A stretch of DNA of 64,000 bases from Halomonas sp. UBA3074 (GCF_002366715.1 NZ_DFBS01000005.1:1-64000); one strand, 5' to 3'; counted from the stretch's first letter, positions 33,841 through 42,809 are shown. Numbers and translations are program-made. The notes: generated from the letters alone by a model not told the origin.

Positions 33841-34875
33841 TTAGGGCATCAGTGCTGGTGCGGTAAGCCCGGTGTTCTCGTCAAAACCAAACATCAAGTT
33901 GAGGTTTTGTATCGCTTGGCCCGAGGCGCCTTTGACCAAATTATCGATCACCGATAGCACAACGACCGTGTTGCCATTGCCGGGGCGGTGGACGGCCAAG
34001 CGGCAGGTGTTGATACCTTTGACACTGCGGGTTTCGGGATGGCTCCCTGCTGGCATCACATCGACAAACGGCTCATCGGCATAGCGCTGCTCAAAGAGTG
34101 CCTGCAGATCCCCCGGTTCAGCGGTCAACTGGCTGTAAAGGGTGGCGTGAATGCCACGGATCATCGGCGTTAAGTGGGGCACAAAGGTTAACCCAACCGC
34201 AGATTGATGGATGTCTCTCAGTCCTTGGCTAATTTCCGGCAGATGACGATGACCTGACGCGCCGTAGGCTTTCATCGATTCGCTGGCTTCAGCGAGCAGT
34301 GACCCCACTTTAGCGCCGCGGCCAGCCCCGGTGACGCCGGATTTGCAGTCAGCAATGAGCTGACTTGGGTCGATGAGGCCTGCTTCCAACAGCGGTAGAT
34401 AACCTAATTGAACCGCCGTGGGATAACAGCCGGGCACTGCAATTAACCGGGCATTTTTGATTTTTTCGCGATGCATCTCTGGCAGCCCGTAAACGGCTTC
34501 TTCTAACAGCGAGGGAGCGCCGTGGGCCTGGTCGTACCAACGGCTCCATTCATCGGCATCGCGCAGCCGGAAGTCGGCCGAGAGATCAATCACCCGTGTG
34601 CCGTTATCGAGAAGCTCGCCCGCCAGGGCGTGGGCAACACCGTGGGGCGTGGCAAAGAACACCGCGTCCATGGCGCCCAGCAGTTTGGCATCCGGCTCGC
34701 TAAAGGCCAGCGTATCGTAATGGCCGCGCAGGTTGGGATACATATCGCTTACCTTGACGCCAGTTTCCGAGCGCGAAGTAATCGCGGCCACCTCAACATG
34801 AGGGTGCTGGGCGAGTAGCCGCAATAACTCAACGCCGGTGTAACCGGTACCGCCAACAATGCCGACCTTAATCAC
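33841..34875 (-). CDS. argC: N-acetyl-gamma-glutamyl-phosphate reductase
   Basis: NADPH-dependent third step of arginine synthesis, giving N-acetylglutamate semialdehyde. Length 344 aa. Nucleotide-binding GGTGYTGVELLRLLAQHP at the start and catalytic Cys150 in VPGCYPTAVQLGYLPLLEAG. The GHRHLPEI motif holds the general-base His, and HLTPMIRGIHATLY follows. Other arginine genes are absent from the window, so argC is unlinked, as in many gammaproteobacteria. Confidence 0.97.
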   Translation of the reverse strand: MIKVGIVGGTGYTGVELLRLLAQHPHVEVAAITSRSETGVKVSDMYPNLRGHYDTLAFSEPDAKLLGAMDAVFFATPHGVAHALAGELLDNGTRVIDLSADFRLRDADEWSRWYDQAHGAPSLLEEAVYGLPEMHREKIKNARLIAVPGCYPTAVQLGYLPLLEAGLIDPSQLIADCKSGVTGAGRGAKVGSLLAEASESMKAYGASGHRHLPEISQGLRDIHQSAVGLTFVPHLTPMIRGIHATLYSQLTAEPGDLQALFEQRYADEPFVDVMPAGSHPETRSVKGINTCRLAVHRPGNGNTVVVLSVIDNLVKGASGQAIQNLNLMFGFDENTGLTAPALMP

Positions 34876-35068
34876 AAATCACTCCTTGCGAGCTTCGCAA
34901 AACATTTTTCAGAACAGGTATTTCATCACAATTTGCACCACCAGCGATGACAACACGCGGTGTTATCAGCCTAAGCGGATTGCTTCGGGCTGTCGAAGTG
35001 TATCGGGCTATGATACACAAGAGGACAAATAGATAAGAACACCAAGACCAAAAACAAGGCAGGTCGCT

Positions 35069-36895
35069 GTGGCGCGTTTTTCCCGTTCGGATTTTACCTT
35101 AGAGAGTTTTCGTCGCCAGTTGGCCAACGTCGACGCGCTTCCGCAACTCTGTTTGTTGGGCCTTGTCTCCGGGATCATCACGGGCGCGGTGATGGTGGCG
35201 TTTCGACTGCTCTTGGAAGGCGGCGCCGCCCTCTACATGACCGATGGTGACCCTGAGGCGTTTGAAAGTATGGCGCCTTGGCTACGCGCGCTTTTACCCA
35301 TGCTGGCGGTGACGATAGTCGGTGTGCTGCTTTACCGGCAAAAACCGGCAGCGCGCAAGCTGGGGGTTGGTCATGTGATTGAGCGGCTGACCTACCACCA
35401 AGGCCGTTTTCCGTTACGCAACTGGTTAAATCAGTGGTGGGTCGGGGTGGTGGTGGTGCTTGGCGGCCTCTCTGCAGGCCGTGAAGGGCCAGCGATACAT
35501 CTAGGCGCAGCAGCGGCCAGCGGGCTAGGGCAGCAGATGCGATTGCCCAATAACAGCCTAAGAGTACTCGTCGCCTGTGGAACGGCGGCGGCCATCTCCG
35601 CCTCTTTTAATACCCCCATTGCGGGGGTGATCTTTGCCATGGAAGTGGTAATGATGGAGTACACCTTGATGAGCTTCATGCCCGTCATTCTGGCCTCCAC
35701 CATGGGCGCACTGGTGGCGCAGTTGGCTTACGGTAATGAACCGGCGTTTCGAATTCCTGAAGTAGCCCTGGGGTCGTTAATCAACCTGCCCTGGATCGTG
35801 CTGACAGGGTTGGTGATCGGCTTGTTGGCCGGTCTGTTTATTCATATTTCACGCAGCCAGCGAATTATGGATTGGCCGCTTTGGCTGCGCCTTGGGGTCG
35901 TGGGGGTTGCCACGGGAGCGGTCGCGTGGTGGTTTCCGCAGGTGCAGGGCATCGGTTATGACAGCGTGGCGGCGGCGCTCAATAACCAACTTGAAATTAA
36001 AGTATTACTGGCATTGATGATCGCCAAACTGCTGATAACGGCACTGACCGTTGCGGGTGGCATACCGATTGGCATCATTGGCCCGGTACTCGTCGTGGGG
36101 GCTGCCACTGGGGCGCTGTTTGGTTTGCTAGGCGGTTGGCTGTGGTCAGATAAAGCCGCCGATCCAGGGATTTATGCCATGTTAGGCATGGCCGCGATGA
36201 TGGGGGCGGTGTTACAAGCCCCCCTTGCCGCGCTGATGGCGCTTTTGGAGTTAACCCACACGCCGAGTATCATGCTGCCTGGGATGTTAACGGTAGTGGT
36301 AGCGTGTTTGACCTCACGACAATTGACGGGCTGTGAAGGATTCTTTGTTAGCGCGGTGCGTTATGGGCTGCACCCGCTTCAGCAACCCTTGATGCAAGCG
36401 CTCTCGCGGGTTTCGGTACCGGCGGTGATGGAGCGTCAACTGGTGCGTACCGAGCGGATGATTACGCCCGATCAGGCACGGCTGTTATTAGAAACGAACC
36501 CGATGTGGTTGGTCATTGAGCGCTCCAGCGAGGAGAAACCGGTGTTAGCCCTCAAGGCGGTTGAATTGGCACGCTGGCTGCTGGAGCATGACGAAGCGCT
36601 GCAAGGCCAAGCGCCACCTGAGGATGAATTGATTGATCTGCTGGAAATTCCCGGCCAGCGCTTGGAACTGGCGCCGATTGGCTTACAAGCAACGCTTTCC
36701 GAAGCGTTCTTGAAGCTTCAGGATAATGCGCTGGGAGCGCTTTACGTGGTGCACGGCTATCGCCCAAAGCAGCAGCGTATTTCAGGTATTATCACCCGTG
36801 GCGCCATTGAGCGTTATTATCACTACACAGATCCTCGTGGCGCCGATACGCGTGACAATGATCGCCAAGCGAGTGAGCCACGTGAAAAGGATTAA
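35069..36895 (+). CDS. CLC-family chloride channel/antiporter with C-terminal CBS-like region
   Basis: Membrane protein of 608 aa with about ten or more hydrophobic segments up to residue 430. The gating glutamate is in GGLSAGREGPAIHLGAAAA, and IAGVIFAMEVVMMEY carries the internal Glu that in CLC exchangers serves the proton path. GIPIGIIGPVLVVGAATGALFG is the third anion-binding motif and MGAVLQAPLAALMALLELT lies near the C-terminal end. So 2Cl-/H+ exchange is plausible, though a pure channel cannot be excluded. Residues 450-590 resemble a degenerate CBS pair (ITPDQARLLLETNP, LSEAFLKLQDNALGALYVVHG, ISGIITRGAIERYYHY), which usually bind adenine nucleotides. Start GTG 35069. The gene is 18 bp ahead of hemJ. 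Confidence 0.88.
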   Translation: MARFSRSDFTLESFRRQLANVDALPQLCLLGLVSGIITGAVMVAFRLLLEGGAALYMTDGDPEAFESMAPWLRALLPMLAVTIVGVLLYRQKPAARKLGVGHVIERLTYHQGRFPLRNWLNQWWVGVVVVLGGLSAGREGPAIHLGAAAASGLGQQMRLPNNSLRVLVACGTAAAISASFNTPIAGVIFAMEVVMMEYTLMSFMPVILASTMGALVAQLAYGNEPAFRIPEVALGSLINLPWIVLTGLVIGLLAGLFIHISRSQRIMDWPLWLRLGVVGVATGAVAWWFPQVQGIGYDSVAAALNNQLEIKVLLALMIAKLLITALTVAGGIPIGIIGPVLVVGAATGALFGLLGGWLWSDKAADPGIYAMLGMAAMMGAVLQAPLAALMALLELTHTPSIMLPGMLTVVVACLTSRQLTGCEGFFVSAVRYGLHPLQQPLMQALSRVSVPAVMERQLVRTERMITPDQARLLLETNPMWLVIERSSEEKPVLALKAVELARWLLEHDEALQGQAPPEDELIDLLEIPGQRLELAPIGLQATLSEAFLKLQDNALGALYVVHGYRPKQQRISGIITRGAIERYYHYTDPRGADTRDNDRQASEPREKD

Positions 36896-36913
36896 TCATT
36901 TTAAGGAGCAACA

Positions 36914-37345
36914 ATGTACCTATGGGTGAAGGCCATTCACTTAATGGCGGTGGTGACCTGGTTTGCCGCCCTGTTTTATTTGCCCCGTTTGTATGTCTAC
37001 CACGCGACTGCGCGCGACCAGGGTGATGAGCAGGCGATAACGTATTTCAAAACCATGGAGCGCAAGCTTTACCGTGGCATTATGACGCCATCGATGATAG
37101 CGGTGCTGCTGTTTGGTGGGTGGATGCTCTACTTGGTACCCGAATGGTTTAGCCAAGGTTGGATGCACGCCAAACTGGGGCTCGTGGCGCTACTCATCGC
37201 TTATCACCATGTTTGTTTGATCTATTTGAAGCAGTTTGCCCAGGATCGATGCACAAAAAGCCATGTGTTTTTCCGCTGGTTCAACGAAGCGCCTGTTATC
37301 GCACTGGTGGCGATCATTCTGCTCGCCGTTGTGAAGCCCTTTTGA
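36914..37345 (+). CDS. hemJ: Protoporphyrinogen IX oxidase HemJ
   Basis: Membrane enzyme oxidising protoporphyrinogen IX to protoporphyrin IX, the step served by HemG or HemY elsewhere. Length 143 aa with four membrane helices. The conserved His and Lys residues are seen in WVKAIHLMAVVTWFAALFYLPRLYVYH and in MHAKLGLVALLIAYHHV. AAGGAG precedes the ATG. It shares one base with thiD (TGATG) and lies two genes before hemL and a few genes before hemW, so several heme genes cluster here. Confidence 0.9.
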   Translation: MYLWVKAIHLMAVVTWFAALFYLPRLYVYHATARDQGDEQAITYFKTMERKLYRGIMTPSMIAVLLFGGWMLYLVPEWFSQGWMHAKLGLVALLIAYHHVCLIYLKQFAQDRCTKSHVFFRWFNEAPVIALVAIILLAVVKPF

Positions 37346-38154
37346 TGCGCCAACCGCTTCCTCCCGTCGTGCTGGTTCTCGCTGGGCACGACCCAACGGG
37401 CGGCGCTGGATTAGTGGCTGATAGTGAAGCCATTGCTGCCTGTGGTGGCTGGGCGGTAACGATCCCCACTGCGCTAACGGTTCAAAATTGCCATAATGTG
37501 GCACGCGTGATTCCGGCTGACGCTGGCACGATGCGGCAAATGGCCGAGGCGATTAGCGAGATGCAGGTGGTGGCGATTAAAATCGGATTGCTTGCTGATG
37601 AAGCGACACTGCGTGCAGCGGAACAGATAGTTCGCCGCTTCCCTGGCATTCCCGTCGTGGCAGACCCGGTGTTTAAGGCCGGGGGGGGAACTGAGTTATC
37701 CACACCTGCTTTGCGTCAGCTGTTCATTGATCGCCTGTTACCGCTTGTGGATATTTTAACACCGAATCGCGCTGAACTGGCCCAACTGACGCCCGAGATA
37801 GAGGCGCCTTTTGACGATACAGCCCGCGCGGTAGCACTGATGTCACAGGGCTGCCAAGCGATTTTGGTCACCGCGACTGACGAGCCATTGCCTGGCAATG
37901 ATCATCACGTCGTGCACACCCTCCACTCGCCCGATACCACGCGCCAGTGGCAGTGGCCACGTCTGCCTGAGTTGTTTCATGGTTCAGGCTGTACCTTGGC
38001 GGCCGCCATTGCTGCTCGGCTAGCGGTAGGTGAGCGCTTATCAACCGCGTGTGAGCAAGCGCAGCACTTTACTTGGCAAAGCTTGTCACAGGGGTTTCAG
38101 CCGCCAAGTGGCCAATGCCTGCCCAACCGTTTTTCACGGGCGGTTCGTTTTTAA
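37345..38154 (+). CDS. thiD: Hydroxymethylpyrimidine kinase / phosphomethylpyrimidine kinase
   Basis: Phosphorylates HMP twice to HMP-PP for thiamine synthesis; 269 aa from ATG 37345. The frame is open back to 37159, but that region is hemJ. Ribokinase-fold motifs: VLVLAGHDPTGGAGLVADSEAI, LTVQNCHNV, VVADPVFKAGGGTEL, LTPNRAEL and the C-terminal anion hole HGSGCTLAAAIAA. Overlap with hemJ by one base (TGATG) implies coupling. A perfect DnaA box (37696-37704) lies inside the gene. No TPP riboswitch was seen upstream. Confidence 0.93.
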   Translation: MRQPLPPVVLVLAGHDPTGGAGLVADSEAIAACGGWAVTIPTALTVQNCHNVARVIPADAGTMRQMAEAISEMQVVAIKIGLLADEATLRAAEQIVRRFPGIPVVADPVFKAGGGTELSTPALRQLFIDRLLPLVDILTPNRAELAQLTPEIEAPFDDTARAVALMSQGCQAILVTATDEPLPGNDHHVVHTLHSPDTTRQWQWPRLPELFHGSGCTLAAAIAARLAVGERLSTACEQAQHFTWQSLSQGFQPPSGQCLPNRFSRAVRF

Positions 38155-38190
38155 TCCTATCTTCTGTATGCCATCGACCGAGAGGATGAC

Positions 38191-39471
38191 ATGACCACAT
38201 CAGCTGAACTGTTCGACCTTGCCAGTCGCCATATTCCGGGCGGCGTAAACTCTCCCGTGCGTGCCTTTAAAGGGCTGCACCGCCCACCAGTTTTTATGGA
38301 GCGTGCCCAGGGCGCCTTTCTATTCGACGTCGAGGGCAATCGGTACGTGGATTATGTGGGCTCCTGGGGGCCAATGATCACCGGGCACGCGGATCAGGAT
38401 GTATTAGCAGCAGTGCGGGCCCGGCTCGATAATGGCCTCTCCTTCGGCACGCCGACGGCGGTTGAAACCACCATGGCCGATTTGATCTGCGACATGATTC
38501 CCTCCATGGACATGGTACGCATGACGAGTTCGGGGACCGAAGCCACCATGTCAGCGATACGCTTGGCACGGGGCACCACCGGGCGCGATAAAATCGTGAA
38601 GTTCGAAGGTAACTACCATGGCCACTCTGATTCATTACTGGTGAAAGCCGGTTCTGGGGCGCTAACCCATGGCGAGCCAAGCTCGCCGGGCGTGCCGGCG
38701 GCGCTGGCGGAACACACCATTACTCTCTCGTTTAACGACCCCGAAGGGGTTGAGGCGTGTTTCAACGAGATTGGTGATCAAATTGCCTGCATTATCGTCG
38801 AGCCCGTGGCTGGCAACATGAACTGCATTCCCCCCCAGCCAGGATTCCTGGAAACGCTGCGCCGGGTGTGTAACGAGCACGGCAGTGTCTTGATCTTTGA
38901 CGAAGTGATGACGGGCTTTCGCGTAGCGTTGGGCGGTGCCCAGGCGCATTACGGTATAACGCCCGATCTAACCTGCCTGGGTAAAATTGTCGGTGGTGGT
39001 ATGCCGGTAGGGGCGTTTGGCGGCAAGCGTGAAATAATGCAGAACATTTCACCGCTTGGGCCGGTGTATCAAGCGGGCACTCTGTCGGGTAATCCTTTAG
39101 CCATGGCGGCAGGGGTGGCACTACTTACCAAACTGCAGGTACCGGGTTTTCATGATGCGCTCACCCAGCGGGTCAATACACTGTGTACAGGCCTGCAGGA
39201 GCGTGCTAACGCTGCACGGGTGCCGATGGTGACGCAATCGGCGGGCGGCATGTTTGGGCTTTTCTTCACCTCGCAAAGCCGTGTGGATAACTTTGCCCAA
39301 GCCACCGCCTGTAATCCCGATGCCTTTCGTCGCTTCTTCGGTGCTATGCTGGACCATGGTGTTTACCTAGCACCTTCTGCTTACGAAGCAGGCTTTATGT
39401 CCAGTGCCCACACTCCAGAAGATATTCAGTTCACACTGGATGCTGCCGAAAAAGCCTTTGCCGTTATGTAA
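38191..39471 (+). CDS. hemL: Glutamate-1-semialdehyde 2,1-aminomutase
   Basis: PLP enzyme converting glutamate-1-semialdehyde to 5-aminolevulinate, the C5 route to heme. Length 426 aa. PLP lysine Lys265 in CLGKIVGGGMPVGAFGGK, and IPGGVNSPVRAF, SSGTEATMSAIRLAR, NYHGHSD and LIFDEVMTGFRVA are diagnostic. GAGAGGA precedes the ATG by about 8 bases. The gene ends the plus-strand run clc-hemJ-thiD-hemL and is followed by a terminator hairpin. A DnaA box at 39282-39290 is coincidentally inside it. Confidence 0.97.
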   Translation: MTTSAELFDLASRHIPGGVNSPVRAFKGLHRPPVFMERAQGAFLFDVEGNRYVDYVGSWGPMITGHADQDVLAAVRARLDNGLSFGTPTAVETTMADLICDMIPSMDMVRMTSSGTEATMSAIRLARGTTGRDKIVKFEGNYHGHSDSLLVKAGSGALTHGEPSSPGVPAALAEHTITLSFNDPEGVEACFNEIGDQIACIIVEPVAGNMNCIPPQPGFLETLRRVCNEHGSVLIFDEVMTGFRVALGGAQAHYGITPDLTCLGKIVGGGMPVGAFGGKREIMQNISPLGPVYQAGTLSGNPLAMAAGVALLTKLQVPGFHDALTQRVNTLCTGLQERANAARVPMVTQSAGGMFGLFFTSQSRVDNFAQATACNPDAFRRFFGAMLDHGVYLAPSAYEAGFMSSAHTPEDIQFTLDAAEKAFAVM

Positions 39472-39501
39472 CGGCAAGTAACTAAAAGCCCGCTATACTG
39501 C

Positions 39502-39530
39502 AAGAGCCGCTCATTTTGAGCGGCTCTTCA
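39502..39530 (+). terminator. Terminator after hemL
   Basis: 12-bp stem (AAGAGCCGCTCA / TGAGCGGCTCTT) with a 3-base loop, followed by CATTTAG. The U-run is short, so termination may be partial. It is just upstream of the small exported-protein gene. Confidence 0.7.
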
Positions 39531-39550
39531 TTTAGACGAGTGCTATTCGC

Positions 39551-39913
39551 ATGATACGACCCACGGCTTGGCGATACGTGATCGGCGCAGCGGGGCTGCT
39601 AGCCTGCCTCCCGCTAGCTGCTCAGTCGCCTCAGGAGCAAAACATGACGCAGATCCATATCACCATGAGCGGTTCACCGGGCGCAGAATTCTCTGCCCAC
39701 TGGCGAATTACCCATGAAGGCGAAACCACCGAGCACGTTGAAGAGAGTGGCACAGTACCGGCCGAGTACACCTTTACCGGATCGGAACTGGAAGGCACGG
39801 TAAAGCTGTTAACGGATGATGAGCGCCTAGAGGTTGATATCCAGAAAGGCAGTAACCGGTCCCGCTCCTCGACGCAGGGGGCGGGCGGTACTTTGACACT
39901 GATGATCAGTTAA
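39551..39913 (+). CDS. Hypothetical exported protein, 120 aa
   Basis: I do not recognise a family. The N-terminus has a typical Sec signal (WRYVIGAAGLLACLPLAAQS), with cleavage likely after LAAQ or LAA. The mature part of about 95 residues alternates short hydrophilic strands (QIHITMSGSPGAEFSAHWRITHEGE, AEYTFTGSELEGTVKLL, ERLEVDIQKGSNRSRSST, GGTLTLMIS), which suggests an all-beta periplasmic domain. It is acidic apart from a basic Ser/Arg patch near the C-terminus. It sits alone between two hairpin terminators, hence probably its own transcript. No catalytic motif or lipobox is visible. Confidence 0.7.
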   Translation: MIRPTAWRYVIGAAGLLACLPLAAQSPQEQNMTQIHITMSGSPGAEFSAHWRITHEGETTEHVEESGTVPAEYTFTGSELEGTVKLLTDDERLEVDIQKGSNRSRSSTQGAGGTLTLMIS

Positions 39914-39922
39914 ATAGTTTTG

Positions 39923-39950
39923 CAAGCCACCCAAAAAAAGGGTGGCTTGT
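39923..39950. terminator. Bidirectional terminator after the small exported protein
   Basis: 10-bp stem CAAGCCACCC / GGGTGGCTTG with a seven-A loop, between convergent genes. Confidence 0.75.
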
Positions 39951-40009
39951 AAATAAGGTTAAATATGCCCTTCATTTAGGCCACTAGCTAATAATTTTAC
40001 CCCTTGTTT

Positions 40010-40702
40010 TTAGTGCCTACTCTGCAAACTGCGGGCTGTTTCTATATTGGGTAAAATCGGTCCAAGGTTCTGATGAATCCAATTTAAAGCCTGTATACGG
40101 TTATGAACGTTGATTTTTCGGAAAATATTGTATAAGTGAGACTTCACAGTATGTTCGCTGACAAACAGTTTTTCAGCTATTTGTTGGTTCGAAGATCCTG
40201 TGCTTAACAGTGAGATAATTTCCATCTCACGGTTAGTTAACCCACATGCCGGGCGAAAGGCGTTGCTTTGGTACTTGCGATAAAAAAGAATCAAGCGAGC
40301 CATTAATTCACGTGACATCCATAGCTCACCTTGTAATAACGCGTGAATACCTTTACAGATCACCTCCAGACTTTCATTACGATAAAAAACGCCTTTAAGT
40401 TGGGCGCAAGACAGCGCTTCCAGAGCATGATCCATATCGCTAATGTTGATAGCGGCTAAAGGGGCTTTTGCTAGTGCTTGAGGCAAGTTTTCTTGCCACT
40501 CTGGTAGTGCATCAATGCCTATATGATCACTATCAATGAGAATTAACACGCTACCTGAGGTCGTAGTAGGAAGCGGAACGCTAGGCGACTGAATGTGGAT
40601 CGGGTAGCCGGTATGTTCAGTTAAATACTCAGCAAAAAGCTGAACCTGTGAACTTTTTTCGGTCACAATGTACACCGAACCAGTTGTTTTTTCTTCCGAC
40701 AT
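40010..40702 (-). CDS. LuxR/CsgD-like orphan transcriptional regulator
   Basis: 230 aa from ATG 40702 (MSEEKTTG). The N-terminal half has the layout of CsgD: a receiver-like alpha/beta domain (VYIVTEKSSQVQLFAEYL, GSVLILIDSDHIG, LKGVFYRNESLEVICKGIHALLQGELWMS) whose phosphorylation residues are not all conserved. The C-terminal GerE helix-turn-helix is clear (about residues 158-215: LTNREMEIISLLSTGSSNQQIAEKLFVSEHTVKSHLYNIFRKINVHNR). CsgD governs curli and cellulose biofilm genes in enterobacteria, but no such genes lie in the window. Divergent from rdgB across an AT-rich gap with an inverted repeat. The gene is AT-richer than its neighbours. A role in surface or biofilm control is inference only. 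Confidence 0.82.
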   Translation of the reverse strand: MSEEKTTGSVYIVTEKSSQVQLFAEYLTEHTGYPIHIQSPSVPLPTTTSGSVLILIDSDHIGIDALPEWQENLPQALAKAPLAAINISDMDHALEALSCAQLKGVFYRNESLEVICKGIHALLQGELWMSRELMARLILFYRKYQSNAFRPACGLTNREMEIISLLSTGSSNQQIAEKLFVSEHTVKSHLYNIFRKINVHNRIQALNWIHQNLGPILPNIETARSLQSRH

Positions 40703-40839
40703 TAAAAGATCCCCATAGAAAGAAAGAGTAAGTAAGTGATCTTTGTAGTGTTGCCTATAAGGCACATTTCGTAAAGTTATGTTAACAAAATAATTGAAAA
40801 GTAGTAACTAGATCACAAATTTTTTTATTTATTTCATAA

Positions 40840-40855
40840 CCTATTGAAAAATAGG
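40840..40855. repeat. Inverted repeat in the csgD-like/rdgB divergent region
   Basis: CCTATT-GAAA-AATAGG in an AT-rich gap between the divergent regulator and rdgB genes. Possible binding site for the regulator or another dimer; no known consensus recognised. Confidence 0.4.
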
Positions 40856-40977
40856 TGTAATTTATACGCTCGTTTTTCTCTCACAAGATAGTATAGATAC
40901 GTTGAGTAACATTTTGCTGGCTTTTGATACGTTCATTGAGCGCGTAAACTGATGCTCTACTGTTTGGAGTGCGTGTC

Positions 40978-41586
40978 ATGGCATCAGTCAATACCCTTGT
41001 GTTAGCTAGCGGAAACGCTGGAAAACTAAGAGAATTCAACCAATTACTATCACCATTAGGCTTCGATGTGCGACCTCAGGCAGACTTTGGTGTGACTGAG
41101 GTCGAGGAAACAGGATTAACATTCGTCGAAAATGCTCTGCTGAAAGCGCGAGAAGCGAGCTTGGTCAGTGGGTTACCTGCTCTGGCCGACGATTCAGGCC
41201 TTGAAGTGGATGCCCTTCAAGGTGCGCCTGGCATTTACTCTGCTCGGTATGGTGGCGAACCCAAAAGTGATGAGAAAAATAATGAAACGCTGTTAGCGGC
41301 GCTAAGTGAGTGCGCGGAGGGCCAGCGAAGCGCTCGGTACTGGTGTGTGCTCGTTTATCTGCGTCATCCTAAGGATCCGGTGCCGGTCATTGTTCAGCGT
41401 AGCTGGGAAGGCGAGATACTTGCTCATCCGCGAGGAAATGAAGGATTTGGCTATGACCCGCTTTTTTGGTTACCAGAGCAGGGGATGAGTGTGGCTGAGT
41501 TACCCAGCGAAAGTAAAAATCGCCTTAGCCATCGTGGGCGAGCGCTGCAAGGCTTGGTAGAGCTGCTCAAGGTTGCGCATGGTTAA
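40978..41586 (+). CDS. rdgB: Non-canonical purine NTP pyrophosphatase (ITPase)
   Basis: Hydrolyses ITP, dITP and XTP, keeping damaged purines out of DNA and RNA; 202 aa. ATG 40978 is 8 bp after GGAG; the upstream in-frame GTG at 40969 is less likely. Motifs LASGNAGKLREFNQLL at the N-terminus, ADDSGLEVDALQGAPGIYSARYGG, and SKNRLSHRGRAL at the C-terminus. The stop overlaps the hemW start by eight bases, a common rdgB-hemW pairing. Confidence 0.95.
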   Translation: MASVNTLVLASGNAGKLREFNQLLSPLGFDVRPQADFGVTEVEETGLTFVENALLKAREASLVSGLPALADDSGLEVDALQGAPGIYSARYGGEPKSDEKNNETLLAALSECAEGQRSARYWCVLVYLRHPKDPVPVIVQRSWEGEILAHPRGNEGFGYDPLFWLPEQGMSVAELPSESKNRLSHRGRALQGLVELLKVAHG

Positions 41587-42763
41587 TACGCTGCCGCCGC
41601 TATCACTTTATATTCATACGCCTTGGTGTGTGCGCAAATGCCCCTACTGTGATTTCAATTCTCACGAGCCGGGCACGCACGGCTTTACGCCTCGCGATTT
41701 GCCTGAATCCGCTTATCTTGAGGCACTGTTACAAGATATTGATAACGATCTTTCCTTTGCGGCAGGTCGAGAACTCCAAACGATCTTTATCGGCGGAGGA
41801 ACACCCAGCTTACTGTCGCCCTGGTTCTATGAGCGGTTGCTGAAAGAAGTTGAAGCCCGTCTGCCGTTTGCTAAGGGGATCGAGATTACCTTGGAGGCCA
41901 ATCCTGGCACCACGGAGCAAGCGCGCTTTATCGGTTATCGAAACGCTGGGATTAACCGTTTGTCGCTAGGTATTCAAAGTTTTCAGCCCGATCAACTACA
42001 TGCCCTGGGACGCATTCATAGCGGTGACGAAGCGGTCACCGCAGTCACCCAGGCTCGCCAGGCGGGTTTTACAAATATTAACATTGATCTTATGCATGGC
42101 TTGCCTGGCCAGACGCCACAACTGGCGATGGATGATATTGACCAAGCCCTGGCGTTAGCACCTGAACATCTTTCCTGGTACCAGCTTACGCTGGAGCCGA
42201 ATACTGCCTTTCACTCCCACCCTCCACGGTTGCCTGAAGAAGAAGCGCTTTGGGACATCCAAGATAGTGGTCACCAGCGTTTAGAGCATGCGGGGTTTAA
42301 GCGCTATGAAATTTCAGCCTATGCCACCGAAGGGCTGCAGAGCCGCCATAACCTCAATTATTGGCAGTTTGGTGATTACCTAGGAATAGGCGCTGGCGCC
42401 CATGGCAAGCTGAGTCAGATTGACCACAGCGGAGAGTGGCACATTGAACGGCGTTGGAAGACCCGTCAGCCAGAGGCGTATTTAAAGCGTAGGGGCGATT
42501 TACGCGGGTTTATGGCGGGGAAACAGTCAATACCAGCGGATGAGTTGCCGCTTGAGTTTGCCATGAATGCCTTGCGTCTCACAGAAGGCGTAGCATTAGC
42601 GACATGGTCTGCCAATACGGGTCAGCCTATTGATATGTTACTGGCGCGTTTACAAACTGCGGAGAAAAAAGGACTTTTGATGCAAATGCCCGAAAAGCTG
42701 CGTGCATCGCCTCAAGGTCTATTATTCTTGAACGAGTTGCTGGAAGTGATTAGTGAAGATTGA
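41579..42763 (+). CDS. hemW: Heme chaperone HemW (radical SAM, formerly CPO-like)
   Basis: Binds heme and passes it to cytochrome apoproteins; long misnamed as coproporphyrinogen oxidase. Length 394 aa from ATG 41579. The radical-SAM cluster ligands are Cys17, Cys21 and Cys24 (CVRKCPYCDFNSHE). FIGGGTPSLLS and GLPGQTPQ follow, and EISAYATEGLQSRHNLNYWQFGDYLGIGAGAHGKL marks the family. The extra cysteine expected of true HemN is not seen. It belongs to the heme gene cluster here and overlaps rdgB. Confidence 0.92.
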   Translation: MVNTLPPLSLYIHTPWCVRKCPYCDFNSHEPGTHGFTPRDLPESAYLEALLQDIDNDLSFAAGRELQTIFIGGGTPSLLSPWFYERLLKEVEARLPFAKGIEITLEANPGTTEQARFIGYRNAGINRLSLGIQSFQPDQLHALGRIHSGDEAVTAVTQARQAGFTNINIDLMHGLPGQTPQLAMDDIDQALALAPEHLSWYQLTLEPNTAFHSHPPRLPEEEALWDIQDSGHQRLEHAGFKRYEISAYATEGLQSRHNLNYWQFGDYLGIGAGAHGKLSQIDHSGEWHIERRWKTRQPEAYLKRRGDLRGFMAGKQSIPADELPLEFAMNALRLTEGVALATWSANTGQPIDMLLARLQTAEKKGLLMQMPEKLRASPQGLLFLNELLEVISED

Positions 42764-42809
42764 CCAGCATGATTAAAGTGATTTCTCGAACACAAACAAG
42801 GAGTGAGTG

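Noticed and set aside
36870..36900. GCCACGTGAAAA considered as a parS variant
   Set aside because: It matches only half of the 16-bp palindrome and lies in the clc gene end.
37159..37344. Upstream extension of the thiD frame
   Set aside because: It falls entirely within hemJ; thiD similarity begins at ATG 37345, coupled by TGATG.
37300..37345. TPP riboswitch ahead of thiD
   Set aside because: The upstream region is coding hemJ and lacks the THI-box sequences.
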